A stretch of DNA of 64,000 nucleotides from Codonopsis lanceolata (Eukaryota; Streptophyta; Magnoliopsida; Asterales; Campanulaceae), in contig CM028378.1 of NCBI GenBank assembly GCA_013146195.2, positions 7,238,350-7,302,349 of the forward strand, given 5' to 3'. This document shows positions 47,103 to 59,365 of the stretch, piece after piece (position 1 is the first letter of the stretch; the number at the start of each line of letters is the position of its first letter). The position numbers and the translations under genes are program-made. The notes under the pieces were generated by a model that was given only the letters and a program-made list of their open reading frames with translations, had not been told where the DNA came from and searched no databases.

Positions 47103-50100
47103 ATGCCTTTATTAGGTACCCTACCCATCAATTTTTCTCTTAATTATTTCCAAATTTTAATCTTGTTAAAACATTTGATTCATATTCATAGGGAGTTTTG
47201 ATACTCTTATTTACTAAGACCTTGTTTTGTTTGTTTTGCAGAAATTGCTACTGCACAGCCTTCTCTCCCAGGGAATTCTCGGTTTTCACTTATTAGGTCC
47301 CAAACTGTATGTCGTGGGTGTACATTTATATTTGTTGGCAGTGAATCCACCACCACTAGATTGGTTTCTTCATGGAGGTATTTCCCCATCCCCGACAAGG
47401 CCAAAAACCCTTATAGGCGGTTTGGTTGTGGACTTATAGTCAAGGCAGTTGCCACTATTGAACCTAGGTCTCTCCTTCGCAAAAATGAAAATCTACTCCT
47501 TGGATTTGATTCAACTACTGCTCCCGAAACAGCTGCTGCTGCGACTCAATCCTCAAGTGCTGATGACTCTAAGGATGTGGCTGTGGATGAAAAAGAGCAT
47601 TTGAGACGGATGAGGATCTCTAAAGCCAATGCTGGCAAGAGACCTTGGAATAAAGGCCGCAAGCACAGTCCAGGTATCTGTCCATCCATCAACATATTAT
47701 CCTTAGCGCTTCCTTTTTTTGCTCACCATCATCGCTACTCTATTTTATTTACTGCGGGAGTTTCCAATTATTTTACAGAAACTCTAGAGCGAATCAGAGA
47801 GAGAACCAGGCTTGCAATGCAGAATCCTAAGGTGATGTCATGTAAGAATAATTTTATGCAATTCCTTTTATTGGCTTGAAAAAACTTGAATCCTAACTTT
47901 TTGTTAATCCAGGCTCCCATAGATGCTCACGTTTTCTTTGAGTGATTCACTCTTACTTTATGTTGGTTGTTTTACATTTTACTAAAATATTGTATTTTTA
48001 GGGAACCAGTTAATGCATATATCTGGTTGAAAAACAAGCTTTAGGGATCCGTCGATTTTTTATTTTATTTACTTATTATTATCATTGTTTTTTATTTTTT
48101 CGGGATAGAAGCCTTCTGTGTCTCCCTCAAAAGTCCTGGATATCCCAACATAGCTACATTTTGAACATAAACATGTAGTATTAGAAGGTTTATATTTCTA
48201 ATGCTGCTGCTCGGGAATGACTAATGAGCTTAACCCTTTTATGTGACACCAAACTACAAGGTTCAGGACAGAGGTTTCAGATTCTTTTGATGAGTCACTG
48301 GAAAGGTTGTTTGCTCATTATTTGATAGTTGGATTGGTTTCTAATATATATATACCGGTACAAAAACAGTATGTCGTAAATGATACCAGGCAAAAGCCCT
48401 ATTGTAGGGTTGAGAGCTTTGAAGCATCTTAGAGATAGTGACTCGTATTTACTGAGCTACCTCAGCAAATATATATCATCAGGACACAAGCCATTCTCAA
48501 ACTTATTTTGACAGCCATACAGATCTTGTTTTCCACTGCTCTTGGATCATTTTATTTATAACTAATTGAAGGTCAAATAGGCAGTGACTGATGTTTTGCT
48601 GCCCGTGTTCAACAGAAGTTATATAGAAGTAATGAAAAGTAATAATTGCCGTATCTTCTACTGCAATTTAAATTAGGGTGTTATTCGTGTTATTGACCAT
48701 CCTCATCCTTGCAGATCAAGATGAAGTTACAAAACTTGGGGCATGCTCAAAGGTGGGTATCATCTCCTTCCACAATGTTTATAAGATTTTTGTCTTCTCT
48801 ATATTCCTGCTGATGTGATTGACTCTTTGAGCTTAGGCTCCTGGTTATACTGCTGCAATTTACTTTGCTAAAACAGATTGGCACATACTGATATTGAAGC
48901 ATTTCCTCATCTTTATAGAAAGGAACAAGGGCAACTAAAGTTTGATCATAAATGTTACCATTCTCTTTCAATTTATCAATACATAAACATAAATTCTCCC
49001 CTTGCGATTCCGAGCTCAAGAAACTTGAGGAATTTCGGTTTAAATTTGTGCATGAAATTAACAATTCTTAGTTGTCCTCCTTATTGATTGTGCAGCGAAG
49101 AGACAAGGCTGAAAATTGGGAATGGGGTGCGGACCAGGTGGCAAAGGCGCCGGGAGAAGGAAATGCTACAGGAGGCTTGCCGTTTTGAGTGGGAAAACTT
49201 AGTTGCAGAAGCTTCTAGAAAGGGCATTTCTGGGGAGGAAGAGCTGCAGTGGAACTCCTACGAGATCCTGGTTGAACAGCTTGAGCAAGAGTGGCAGGAT
49301 AGTGTTAAACAAAGGAAAACTTCTCGCGTAGTGAGTGGTAGCAAGAGAGCACCCAAGCCCCTTGAGCAAAGGAGGAAAATTGCAGAGGCCATAGCTGCCA
49401 AATGGGCTGATCCTGTAAGGTTTCTTATGAGACCTTGAATTGGTTGCTATTGTATGATTTTAATAGTGCATCATCCACTATAATTTAACCAGTCTGGATC
49501 TCATTAACATCTATGATGCATTTAATGTTCGAGACCAGCAGCACATTTTAATATCAAAATACTGGATTGCGTTCAATTTTTTTTCTACACTTTATGTGAG
49601 TTTTGTGGCTCCATGTTTTGATGGGTGTTTCTCTTATTTTTCTTGCTCTAGGGATACCGTGATCGAGTGCACTCTGGCCTGTCAAGATACCATGGCTCAA
49701 AAGTTGGGGTTGAAAGACCAAGGAGAAAGGCACCTAGTGATGCACAGCTGAAGAAAAGCCCTGTTAAGAAGGCTAAGCCTGCTGTGAGTGTGATTAATAG
49801 CCAGAAGCAACGGCCTAAGTTGAGGAGAAGCAAAGGGCCAACGTTTAAGGATCCATTGGCTAGCTCCAAGTTAGAGATGTTGAAAAGTATCAGAGCCAAG
49901 AGAGCAACTACAGAATGCACAAAAAGCGAAGCCATCACAAGAGCGAAGTAAGTTCACTTTAAGCACTTGTGTTCTGTGGTTTTGTTGAACACACATGTAA
50001 TTTAAGTTATTTAACCCATAAATCAGTTTGTTAAGTTACCAAATCATTTAAAAGCTTAAAGCTTAAGCTATTAGATAGGAGTCCAACAATGCATATCAAG

Positions 50101-53100
50101 CTCAACACTCCCCCTCACGTGTGACCTATCCACACGTGGAGAGTTAAACAAAGATGCCTCACCAAGTCACCGGGGCATCACAAACCAAACAATTTGACAA
50201 TATGCACTCACAAAGCTATGGGTAACAATGCAAGCAGGATGACTCGAACCCATGACCTTGTCAAACCAAAGCTTGTTAAGTTACCAACTCATCTTAAACT
50301 TAAAGGTTAAATTGTTAGATAGGGACCCAACTTGTGTGACAAAATTTTATCAGGTTATCCAATATACCCATTATAAAAGATTTATAGTTAATGGGTGCTA
50401 ATGGATAACACCTATTAGAGACCAATAACAAAATGGATAATTATGGGTTGTAAACCGGTTATCCACTGGGTTTATCCACTAATTCCACTACCACCATTGA
50501 ATTTATCAACTAATGCCACCACCACCGCCCGCCGCCACCAACCTCTAGCAACCGCACCACCACCGCCCACTGCCGTCGGCAACCTCTGGCTGCCAATCAC
50601 CGCCCATCGTCGCCACTGTTTGCCGCCCATCGCCGCCAACATCCAGCCACCGCCTCCCACCACCAACCAACGTTGTCGCCTCCACCACCACCCCTATATG
50701 CTACTTACATAAAAATAATAATAAATAGCAAGAGTTGAACTTGAATCAAATAATTTACACCAAGGCTTGCTACTATTAGGCTAGACTACGTTTTGAAATT
50801 TTAATATAAATATAAACAAGTAATCCTAAAAAATGTTGATGGTGATGAACGTATTTATTATTTTGTTTTAGATTAAGAATATTTGGTTGTTATTTATAAT
50901 TATAATGAATATAAGTTTTTGAAATTTATTTTTTTGTATTTTGTAAAGAATTGCACCAAAATTGCATCAACCTATTGTACCGTTCACTCTTCATTTGCTG
51001 CTCCATTCATTTTATTTTTTTGTATTTTGTTTTAATAAAGTATTGACTTTTTTTTTTAATACTTAAAAAATTCATTTATTAGTGTCAAATCAATAAGCAC
51101 ATATATTTTCTATCTCACAAATATGAAGACTATTACAGAACCTTGACTTAAAAGATATATATATAAAGTCTTTTAAGTCAAGGTTCTGTAATAGTCTTCA
51201 TAGTTGTGAGATAAAAAGTCACACTATTGCAAATGCCACTTTTTATTTGAGGAGTTAAAAAAAAGGAAAGAAAAAGATAAAAAGTCAAAATTAGAAGATT
51301 ACTTCGGTCGTTGAAAGTGGGACCCATGGCTTTTTATTAACGGTGAGAAGTTGGTGAAATATTGTGAACATTAAGCTATTAACTTACTATTGTGTGTGTG
51401 TGTGTGTTTGTGTATGTGTTTTGGCGTGGATGTGCATGTGTTTTGTGTGTATATTGTGATTAGTGAATAATAATAAATGTAAGAGAGTAATAGCCAAAAC
51501 AATATAGGCCAAGACTTGTGTAGGACGGTTTTACGGATCCTAAATTTGTAAGACGGAGCTCCATTTAAAAATTCGCGAGTTAATAACTAAACCTGTTAAT
51601 AAAAATTACAAAAATTGGCCAGTCGAGTTGGCCAATGGCGAACCTTAAAGGTTTAGCCCAAGGAGGTTAATGGTTCAACACGCCCCAGCTACAAAATTAA
51701 GTTTTAATGTTCATTTCCTCTATTTGCTCCGGTGCCCCTCTACTTTCAATGTTTGCCGTCGAATTCCTACGCCTTGCAGTTTAATCCTTTGTCAGCTCCA
51801 TTAGCCATCCCATTAGCATCAATTGCCTTGGGATACTTGACAGACGGACTTTGACGAAATGATAAATAACACATTTAAAACCAAACGTGACACATTAAAA
51901 ACACAAAAGTGATCATTTAATGTCAAAAGTGACGCTATAAATGAAAATTTATTATAATTCTTATTAAAATACAAAGTAACATTCTTAATACTAAAAAGTG
52001 ACACATTTAATACTAAAAAGTGACACTCTTAATACTAAAAAGTGACATATTTAATATTAAAAAGTGAAAAAATGACACATTTAATACTAAAAAATGACAC
52101 TTTTAATACTAAAAAGTGACACTCTTAATATTAAAAAGTGACACTCTTAATATTAAAAAGTGACGCTGTTAATATTAAAAAGTGACACTCTTAATACTAA
52201 AAAGTGACACATTTAATACTAAAAAGTGTCATTTTAAAACTAACGTTGACTGTCAAAAGTGACATTTAATACTAAAACGTGATATTTTCAATACTAAAAA
52301 GTGATACTTTTAATTCTAAAAAGTGACACTTTTAATAATGTTATAAAATAACACTTTAATGTCAAACGTAATGATTTTTATTTATAAAAAAAAAACACTT
52401 TTCAAAGTGAAAGTAATACATTTAAGGCTAAAAGTGATACATTTAAGCCCAAAAAGTAGCACTTTTTAAGGAAAAAATTATAATTTTCATTAAAAATGTA
52501 AAGTGACACTTCTAAGGCCAAAAGTGACACATTTTATATTATAAAGTGACACTGTTAATAGTAAAAAGTGACACTCTGCGTATATAAACATAAGGGGTGG
52601 TGCTGTAATTTTCAAAAACTAAGGGGTTGCATTGAGATTTTTGAATTTTACCCCATTTAACCTGGATAGATCCATCTTACGGATAAGGATCCGTAAGACC
52701 GTCTTACAGGAGACCACCTCAACAATATATGATGTTGGTTATCAAAAAAAAAAAACAGTATATGATGTTGGTTATTGAGTATTATCTGGATAATACCCAT
52801 TTATTAACACGGATAGAATTAAATATTATCCAATAACACTCATTTATTAACGGATAGAATTAGATGTTATTGAATAATACCCAAAACTGCCCCTTAACTA
52901 TATTGGGTAGATAATAGTTTTATCCAAATTTAACCAATAACATCTAATTGACACCCCTGCACCCAACAATCAATATCAAGCTCAACACCTTTGAATAGAT
53001 AAATCGGACAAGGTAAGAGGGTGAACCCATCTAGTATTGACGATGTACAGCTAGCCTACTAATAGTCTTCAGCATTTGGAGGTAAGTCAAATTTCTTGTT

Positions 53101-53985
53101 GACCTCTAGTTACACTCACTAATTTACACCTGACTACTTACAGCTAGCCTACTAATAGTCTTACAGCTAGCCTACTAATAGTCTTACAGCATTTGGAGGG
53201 CAAGTCAAATTTCTTGTTGACCTCCACTTACACTCACTAATTTACACCACAGGCTTTTGATTGCTGAAGCTGAAAAGGCCGCAGAAGCACTAGAGATAGC
53301 TGCAACAGTAAGCCCTCTTGCTCAAGCTTCTCTAATTGAGACCAGGAAGCTCATAGCTGAAGCAATTGAGTCCATTGGATCCATCGATACAAAATATCTG
53401 GATTCTCACAAGACTGGTAAGTCCCCTTCATTTACATCGCGGGAGCCAGTAAATCATGCTGAGAATGAATCAGATTTGGAACTTGAAGGCCCAACAGAAA
53501 TGAACCACGAAGAAATAAATGGTTTCAGAACCATGAAATCAAGTGATAGAGAGTTTATGGATTTTGGTTTCAGTGAAATCAATTTGCAGGATTTACTGGA
53601 TTTTAACGATGATGATGATGGCCTTCAAACAAGCTTCTATGATCCTGGCTTTGTAAATGGTAAGGCACAAGTTCATGTGTCGGGATGTAGTGATTTTAAG
53701 TTTCCAAAGTTAGAGTTGGAGCATATGATAACCCATGGCAGCTTTACAAAGCAAGTTGGTGATTACGGAGCAAATGGGATCGACCAATCTGAAAGCATGC
53801 TACCTAATAAAGTGGAATCTGAACAAGTTGGTAATGAGGAGGAACCAGATGGGATTGAGCAAGGAGAAAGTATGGTACCACCCTGTGGAGCAATATCTGA
53901 GGCAGAGAAAGAGGAAATGCAAGTGAATAGACCCAGAAAAACCAAAAAATGGGTGCGTGGGAAGTTGGTTGAACTGGAAGACTAG
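47103..53985 (+). CDS. NUMOD3-like basic protein, seven exons, probably organelle-targeted
   Basis: Exons 47103-47115, 47242-47673, 47779-47831, 48715-48752, 49096-49414, 49652-49947 and 53253-53985 join through GT-AG introns into one 627-codon frame (1884 nt). The start MPLLEIATAQPSLPGNSRF is followed by a Ser/Thr/Arg-rich stretch to about residue 60, like a transit peptide. Residues ~123-148 (MRISKANAGKRPWNKGRKHS) and ~174-186 (LGHAQSEETRLKI) form two NUMOD3-type motifs, which in homing endonucleases help bind DNA. Basic segments (RTRWQRRREK, KSPVKKAKP), an Ala/Glu helix (LLIAEAEKAAEALEIAATV) and an acidic C-terminal region ending WVRGKLVELED follow. No nuclease catalytic motif is seen. A nucleic-acid-binding role in an organelle is inferred. 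Every exon keeps its frame, so it looks functional. Confidence 0.88.
51111..51213. repeat. Near-perfect foldback, 45-bp arms, 13-nt loop
   Basis: The left arm 51111-51155 and the right arm 51169-51213 are reverse complements at 44 of 45 positions; 34 adjoining positions match without a gap. The loop is TATATATATAAAG. It lies in intron 6 and would be transcribed with the gene. It could be a recent foldback transposon or a young hairpin that feeds small-RNA processing. No coding content. Confidence 0.92.
51506..52720. mobile_element. Non-autonomous Mutator-like (or hAT-like) element with internal array
   Basis: 1215 bp between two copies of AACAATAT (51498-51505 and 52721-52728). Long inverted ends contain GTAGGACGGTTTTACGGATCC (left) and, inverted, GTAAGACGGTCTTACGGATCC (right). 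The GAGACGG/TAAGACGGTCTTAC style of end is common in plant Mutator-like elements, although the clean duplication is 8 bp, not 9. The interior holds ~25 degenerate copies of a ~22-bp unit (AAAAAGTGACACTCTTAAT) from about 51880 to 52590. No transposase. Confidence 0.75.
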
Positions 53986-54260
53986 AGATTAGCGGTAGTT
54001 CAGTATCCCTTAAACTTAAACTTAGTGCGGGTTAGTAATATTTTCCAGTGTCAAATGTCATAGAAAATGTGTAGTACTCTGTTCTTTCTTTGATCTCCAC
54101 CGCAGTATTACTGAAAATCCCAGCGAAGCCAATATATATGATTTGTGTTATAGCTGTATACTTACTAGTTAGTATTGTGGTGCAAGGGTTGTAAGAATGT
54201 TGATTGTTTGAGTTGCTGCTAGAATGAGCATATAATTTCTCTTAACCTCACATTGATTTA
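53986..54260 (+). other. Likely 3' untranslated region and flank of the NUMOD3-like gene
   Basis: Follows the TAG at 53983-53985. No further frame; T-rich sequence around 54080-54240. No unambiguous polyadenylation signal can be named. Confidence 0.4.
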
Positions 54261-54816
54261 GCTTATTGATTTGTGCTGATGACTTATTACTTATGACTGA
54301 TGACTTATGACTTATGACTTATGACTGATGACTTATGACTGATGGACTGATGAATGATGCTGTTTGATTTAGTTTTTTCAAAGTGCTGATTAGCTGTTAT
54401 AAGTAAGTGTGACTGTTTGATTAATAAGTTGAAAAAGTGCTGAATAAAATTATAAAAGACTAAATTAACCTCATCATACAATCTTTTCCTTGTTAAAATA
54501 AGCTGTGATAACTATCAAATTTATTTCCAAATATTTTTAAATTAGAGTTACAAATAATGTTATTTTTTTTATAAATAAATTTATATTTGAAAGAGAATTC
54601 CTAAAATTACAAATAAGTTGTAATATCCAAATGTAAATCAAAACAAATTAGAAACACAAATTACATACATATAAGTTCAAAGTTGATAATATCCAAATTA
54701 CATATATCCAAATTACATACATATAAGTTCAAAGTTGATAATATCCAAATTACATATAACTAGTGATATGTGTTTAACAAAAATACATTTAAGTTCAAAG
54801 TGGTAATATACAAATG

Positions 54817-56214
54817 TTAATTGAAAATATTATTATTACATATTTGATAACACATTGCATTTCTCATTGCCTCCATCTCTGGATCTGCCGTACCCAGAAA
54901 AGAGATAGGTGTTTGATTGACCACATTAGGGTCATCTTCCTCAACCTCTGGAAATAAGTTAGGATCAGCATCATAAGCTTGAAACTCATCATCCTCTATG
55001 TTTCTTCTCCTGAGGAAATTATGAATCGCCATTGTTGCACAAACCATACAAATTTGATCCTCATAACTATAACCTGGCATGTCCGCAAAAATTCTCCATC
55101 TGGCTTTCCAAACTCCAAATGTCCTCTCAATCACACTTCTCAATGAAGAATGAGCAACATTGAACTTCTCCTGTGCATTACGTGGTTGCTGGCCATGTTG
55201 AAACTCAGGTAAATGATATCGTGCTCCTTTATAAGGTGCAAGAAACCCAATTTTATTTGGATACCCCGCATCAACCAAGTAAAATTGAGCTACAAAACAA
55301 ATAATGTATACAATTTAGGGAAAACAAGAAAGATAAGTTATGAATTTTATTGAAATATTCATAATATAAGACATACGTGGAGCAGGCATAGGAAATTTTG
55401 ATAAGGGATCTCGAATAGTATGTAGGAATATACGTGTGTCGTGAGCACTTCCCTCCCATCCCGGCTTTACGTAGATGAAGCACATGTCAAAGTCACATAT
55501 AGCAAGTATATTTTGAGATGGATACCCTTTTCTGCCTATAAACCGAGGCTGTTCTTCAACAGGAATGGTAACACGTACATGAGTGCCATCTATGGCACCG
55601 ATACAATCCTATAAACAAAAAATATGTTAATAAGAAACAATAAAGAATAGTAATAACTAAGATTGATGTGTCAAAAGGTTTTTAAAATACCTTAAAATGT
55701 GGCCAATACTTTTTGTTGTTCCTGATATGAGGATGTGTTCCAATACTAGCTGAAGGCTTTATCCAATCAAATGACATCTTAGTTGTAGCACGAAGAACAC
55801 AGTGAAAAAACTTGCTAACCGTTTGACCAGATTTGTTAAATAGCTCTGAAATCACTCTATTTTTCATACCGTGACCAACTATTAGGAGAAACATTGCCAC
55901 CTGCTCTTCAACCCTAACTTCTCTACTGTTAAATAATCCATATTCCTCTTCCAAAGAACGCACATAAGTGAAAAATCCACTCTAGACATGCGAAACATCC
56001 TATGACAACTTGTGTCAGTTTCAAGCACACTTGTAACAAACTTCCACCCTTCTACTTGTGATGTGTTATAAGGTGATTTAGTTGCATATTTTTGAAATAA
56101 ATAACCAGAAATAAGCCCACCCATCAAAGCAAATTTTCCCTTGTTTTTGGAAGTAATTTTGTTATTCTTGGACACACCTTCTTCATGATTATTTTCCATT
56201 ACAACTGCAAACAA
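54817..56214 (-). pseudogene. PIF/Harbinger DDE transposase, nearly intact, one frameshift
   Basis: Three exons on the minus strand (56214-55691, 55608-55377, 55289-54817) with GT-AG introns. Motifs run in order: MFRMSRVDF, VEEQVAMFLLIVGHGMKN, then DCIGAIDGTHV (first Asp). GSAHDTRIF (second Asp), YLVDAGYPNKIGFLAPYKG and SVIERTFGVWKARW (Glu) follow, and AMAIHNFLRR is near the end. This is the DDE_4/HARBI1-type catalytic core. The only break seen is a frame change near 55965 in a T run of the coding strand; a one-base deletion there, or a sequencing error, would explain it. The likely start is the ATG at 56199. The transposase would act with the neighbouring Myb-like protein. Confidence 0.85.
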
Positions 56215-56459
56215 AAAATCATGTCAAAAAAGCAATCATTCAATTAAATCATCATTCATCTAAGTTGACAAGAGATAGGAGAATTAAAACAATACTATCA
56301 TAAGAAACATAACTAACAAATTTAGAGTTCTAAACACACATTAACGACAAATTTAGAGTTCTAAACACACATTAACGACAAAATGTTCGCCAATAAATAA
56401 AGAAAAACATAATCCTTGTCCGACCACATCAAGAAGACATGTAAAAAAGAGTGTTCAAC

Positions 56460-57474
56460 TCAACGGTTGAAAATAGATTGTTCGGCCTTCAACCATGCAA
56501 GACGTGCCTCACTAGGTAGTTCAATAAACATCTCCCGATTTTCAGCTTTTTAAACAAATGTGCCCCAAACAAGTATATTGGATCGACAACGGTAATTCAC
56601 GGAATCTTGGTCATGATGTCAAGACAAGTGCCCATGCTACGGGACCACATCTCCAACACTTGACACACTATCGGCGATCACCGCGTCCATAATTTTATCA
56701 AGTGTATTAGACAACTTGGCGGCGGTAGTAATTTCTTTTCCCTTTTTCTTACGGACGTGATACACTTACAGATCCTTTTTTCTTGTCTTCTTAGCTCCAC
56801 ACTCTACGGCACCCATAATATCGTCAAATTGTTGAGTATTGTCATCATCGTCACTCTCTTCATCCTCACTGCATCACGCATGTGTGGTGGAAGAACACGA
56901 ACTAGGGGTCCATGCATATTCCCGGTAGCAGAGCGGTATCCAAAAACATGATTTCGGTTTTGAAAGATGAGTTAATGGATTATTCCTAAACTTGATCGCC
57001 GGGAAGCATGCGCAATTATAGCAAACATATTCAAATATAGGTTTAAAAAAATATATACCACTTCAATAAAATACTCTATTTATATATACCGAAGTTTAAT
57101 TTCCCACCATTCATTAGAAGCATCTACGGTACCGAGCGTGATCAATACCAAGTCCGGTTTCTCCATGAAGTAAAGAGCGCCACAAACTCCAATCTTTCTT
57201 AAGATGATTCCAATGATTCTTAAATTGTTTTTGGACATAATTTTTCCAGTTTTTCATTAAAAGCATTTCTTACATTCTTCCATCCTTCTTTGCTCAAACA
57301 AGTAGTAGGTCTATTTCGGCTAAAACTTGTTCGGCCTGAGTTAACAAAAAGTTCATGGTGTGCGGGCTCCCAATTGGCCTTCTCACTTGTTCCTTGTGAC
57401 GTGCTTGTCATTTTCCCTTCGATTTCATTTGAGATGCCATTCTTCTTTAAATAACATGAAAAAAATAAACCCAT
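56460..57474 (-). pseudogene. PIF/Harbinger ORF1, Myb/SANT-like DNA-binding protein, decayed
   Basis: The frame 57220-57474 encodes a Ser/Thr-rich start, KANWEPAHHELFVN and KEGWKNVRNAFNEKL, the Trp-spaced helices of the Myb/SANT-like domain in Harbinger accessory proteins and related plant proteins. After interruptions, the minus strand at 56460-56720 still reads DKIMDAVIADSV and FIELPSEARLAWLKAEQSIF, matching the C-terminal part of such proteins. Several stops and frame breaks (56720-57200) separate the two ends. In active elements this protein helps the transposase bind DNA and enter the nucleus. Confidence 0.75.
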
Positions 57475-58607
57475 TTCTCCGATTATTATTGCATAAGGAA
57501 AGAAATAGTATATGCAAAGTAAAAGGCATAACTATATTGAAAACATAGGCAAACTTTTACATTACATAACAACAGTAGAAAAGATTTATAACCTACATAA
57601 CTAATCTCATATTTCTCAAGTTTCTCAAGATTTTACTAGATAAAGTGATGTTATGACCAACTTTTGAGCCAGGCACATTGATTATCATTTTTTATGATAG
57701 AAAATTACAAGTAAGAACGTAGGGAATTTTTCTTTAATGTTATATGGAACATATATGTATGCAGAACTGTGTTCATTTTTTTGTAATCTTTTTTACTTGC
57801 AAGTTGTGCCCATTTATCCAAGTAAAGATATTGCATACTCCATTATTTTAATGTACTAGTAGTACGACTTTTATTCTTCATGTCTTTCATACACTAATCG
57901 ATAATAATTCATTAATGAGTAAGCTACTATTTTAATTCTTTTTATCATTATTGCAACTTGCAAGTTTGCAACATTACCCCACCCTTCCCTTCACTCAGCC
58001 TAAGACTTGCATTTATTTTTAATCCCAACTTATGCATCCTTTCTTGTGTTCATCAAAGTCAATCTCAATCCATACTCTATAAAAGTATATTGAACTTAGC
58101 TATCACAGAACAGAAAGGGAGATAAGTTGGGCTTCAAATAAGCGGAATACGTGGATCTCTGACCAAGGGAATAGAGAGAAGTTGCCTGCCGGTGGAGATC
58201 GAGATGCGGTGGAGATCGAAGATGTGGTGGATGAGCTCAAGATGCGGAAGAGGCGTGCGATCTGCTCTGGCGGGCTCATGCCGCTTTGTTCCTGCCATTT
58301 GCTTTGGTTGTGAAAAGAAAAAGAAGGCGTGCTTTTTACAAATGAGAAGGAAACCTATTTCAATTAAAAGCGAGGGTAATATTGGAACATAAAAATTTCA
58401 TTAAAATGTACTGTTCATCCGTGTTTTTCATTCCATAAGTCATCAGCATTAGCCTTGATACTTATGACTTATTGGCAAATTGTGCTTCAAAGTCCTTGTA
58501 CCTTACTTCTGACTTATTTGACAAAAAAAAAATCAAACACTCCCACTTATGACTTATGAGAAGTCATAAGTAAAAAGCACTCCTCCATAAGTGATATCAA
58601 ACAGGGC

Positions 58608-59137
58608 GTAATCGTGGGATATGTTCTCCTTTCCCACTTTCTCCCTCTGCAATTGGATAAACTGGGACTAGTAAAAATATATAAGATGTTCATTAATGGA
58701 TCCAGATTCCAGACAGAGTAGTTGGAAATTTTGTATGGAAGGGAATGAAAGAAAACACTTGTATGGGTCTTTAGAAGTTACTGCAGCACCGTTGGAGGTC
58801 TTGGCTGTCTACCTGAATCTGCTGGCTATCACCTTACCTCAGCTCCCTGCATCTCCAGACTCCCCATTCTTGCACAACACTACCACTCTTCATTCTTGAT
58901 ATTCTCCAGAATACCATTTAATAAGTTTTCAACTGTTGTCGTATTTACTTAAAATAACAGAGACATGTCACCCATGCGATGCAGCTACGTGGCATTTGTT
59001 ACTCGAGACATGTATCCTCTCTCTCACACACACACACTACATAGTACATACCACTCATCATCAACTCAACTCATTCCCTCATATATTTTAGGGATTAGAG
59101 AGAGAGAGAGAGATAGATAGATAGAGTCGGTGGAGAA
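58608..59137. other. Intergenic; possible promoter region of the small ORF
   Basis: The frame 58696-58899 has no domain. CT/CA-rich sequence at 59010-59070 and a GA run at 59098-59113 resemble a plant 5' leader for the frame at 59138. Confidence 0.4.
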
Positions 59138-59365
59138 ATGGAAGCAAATTATGAGTTGAGAAGAGAGGAGGAGAAGAACGTTGGGGAAGAGGGGAAGAAG
59201 AAGAAAAAGAATGATCCTATGTGGAAAGCCAAGGAGGTGATTCGAGAATCTATCACCACCACCACCACCCCCAACGATGGTGGCGGGGAAGACGTGGCAA
59301 AAGAAGCTGACGACATCCTCGTTTTCTCCCGATCCGTTCACAACGTCGATTCTTCGCTTCAGTGA
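59138..59365 (+). CDS. Possible small hydrophilic protein, 75 aa
   Basis: An ATG in context GAGAAATGGAAG opens a 75-codon frame: an acidic/basic start (EANYELRREEEKNVGEEGKK), DPMWKAKEVIRES, a Thr run, and an acidic end. There is no signal peptide, membrane segment or recognised domain. The GA-rich leader and a clean T-rich 3' flank fit a small plant gene. The Thr run and the GA repeats could also arise in non-coding DNA. The antisense frame 59066-59389 is less plausible because it runs through the GA repeat. Moderate to low confidence. Confidence 0.42.
   Translation: MEANYELRREEEKNVGEEGKKKKKNDPMWKAKEVIRESITTTTTPNDGGGEDVAKEADDILVFSRSVHNVDSSLQ

Larger units (their letters stand above)
49948..53252 (+). 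other. Intron 6 of the NUMOD3-like gene, enlarged by repeats
   Basis: A 3305-bp GT-AG intron (GTAAGT...CACAG) where the other introns are 105-883 bp. It carries a CCACCG-rich stretch at 50500-50700, a 45-bp-arm foldback at 51111-51213, a GT microsatellite near 51391 and a Mutator-like element at 51506-52720. Direct repeats containing ATATCAAGCTCAACAC lie at about 50093 and 52975. A short motif ACAGCTAGCCTACTAATAGTC is repeated at about 53048, 53140 and 53162, close to the acceptor. Confidence 0.85.
54260..58607 (-). mobile_element. PIF/Harbinger transposon
   Basis: The right end, read inward, is GCCCTGTTTGATATCAC and is followed by several ACTTATGACTT words. The left side has the same ACTTATGACTT words at 54280-54350 and a degraded GCTGTTTGATTTAG at about 54358. 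Between them, on the minus strand, are the two genes typical of the superfamily: a Myb/SANT-like DNA-binding ORF (56460-57474) and a DDE transposase (54817-56214). The left boundary is approximate and I could not confirm the 3-bp target duplication. Confidence 0.75.

Noticed and set aside
50443..50712. 89-codon Pro/Thr-rich frame and its antisense Gly-rich frame
   Set aside because: Both are products of a CCACCG-rich stretch within intron 6 of the NUMOD3-like gene.
51880..52590. CRISPR-like regular repeats
   Set aside because: Units are contiguous and degenerate without unique spacers, and this is plant nuclear DNA; it is a minisatellite inside a transposon.
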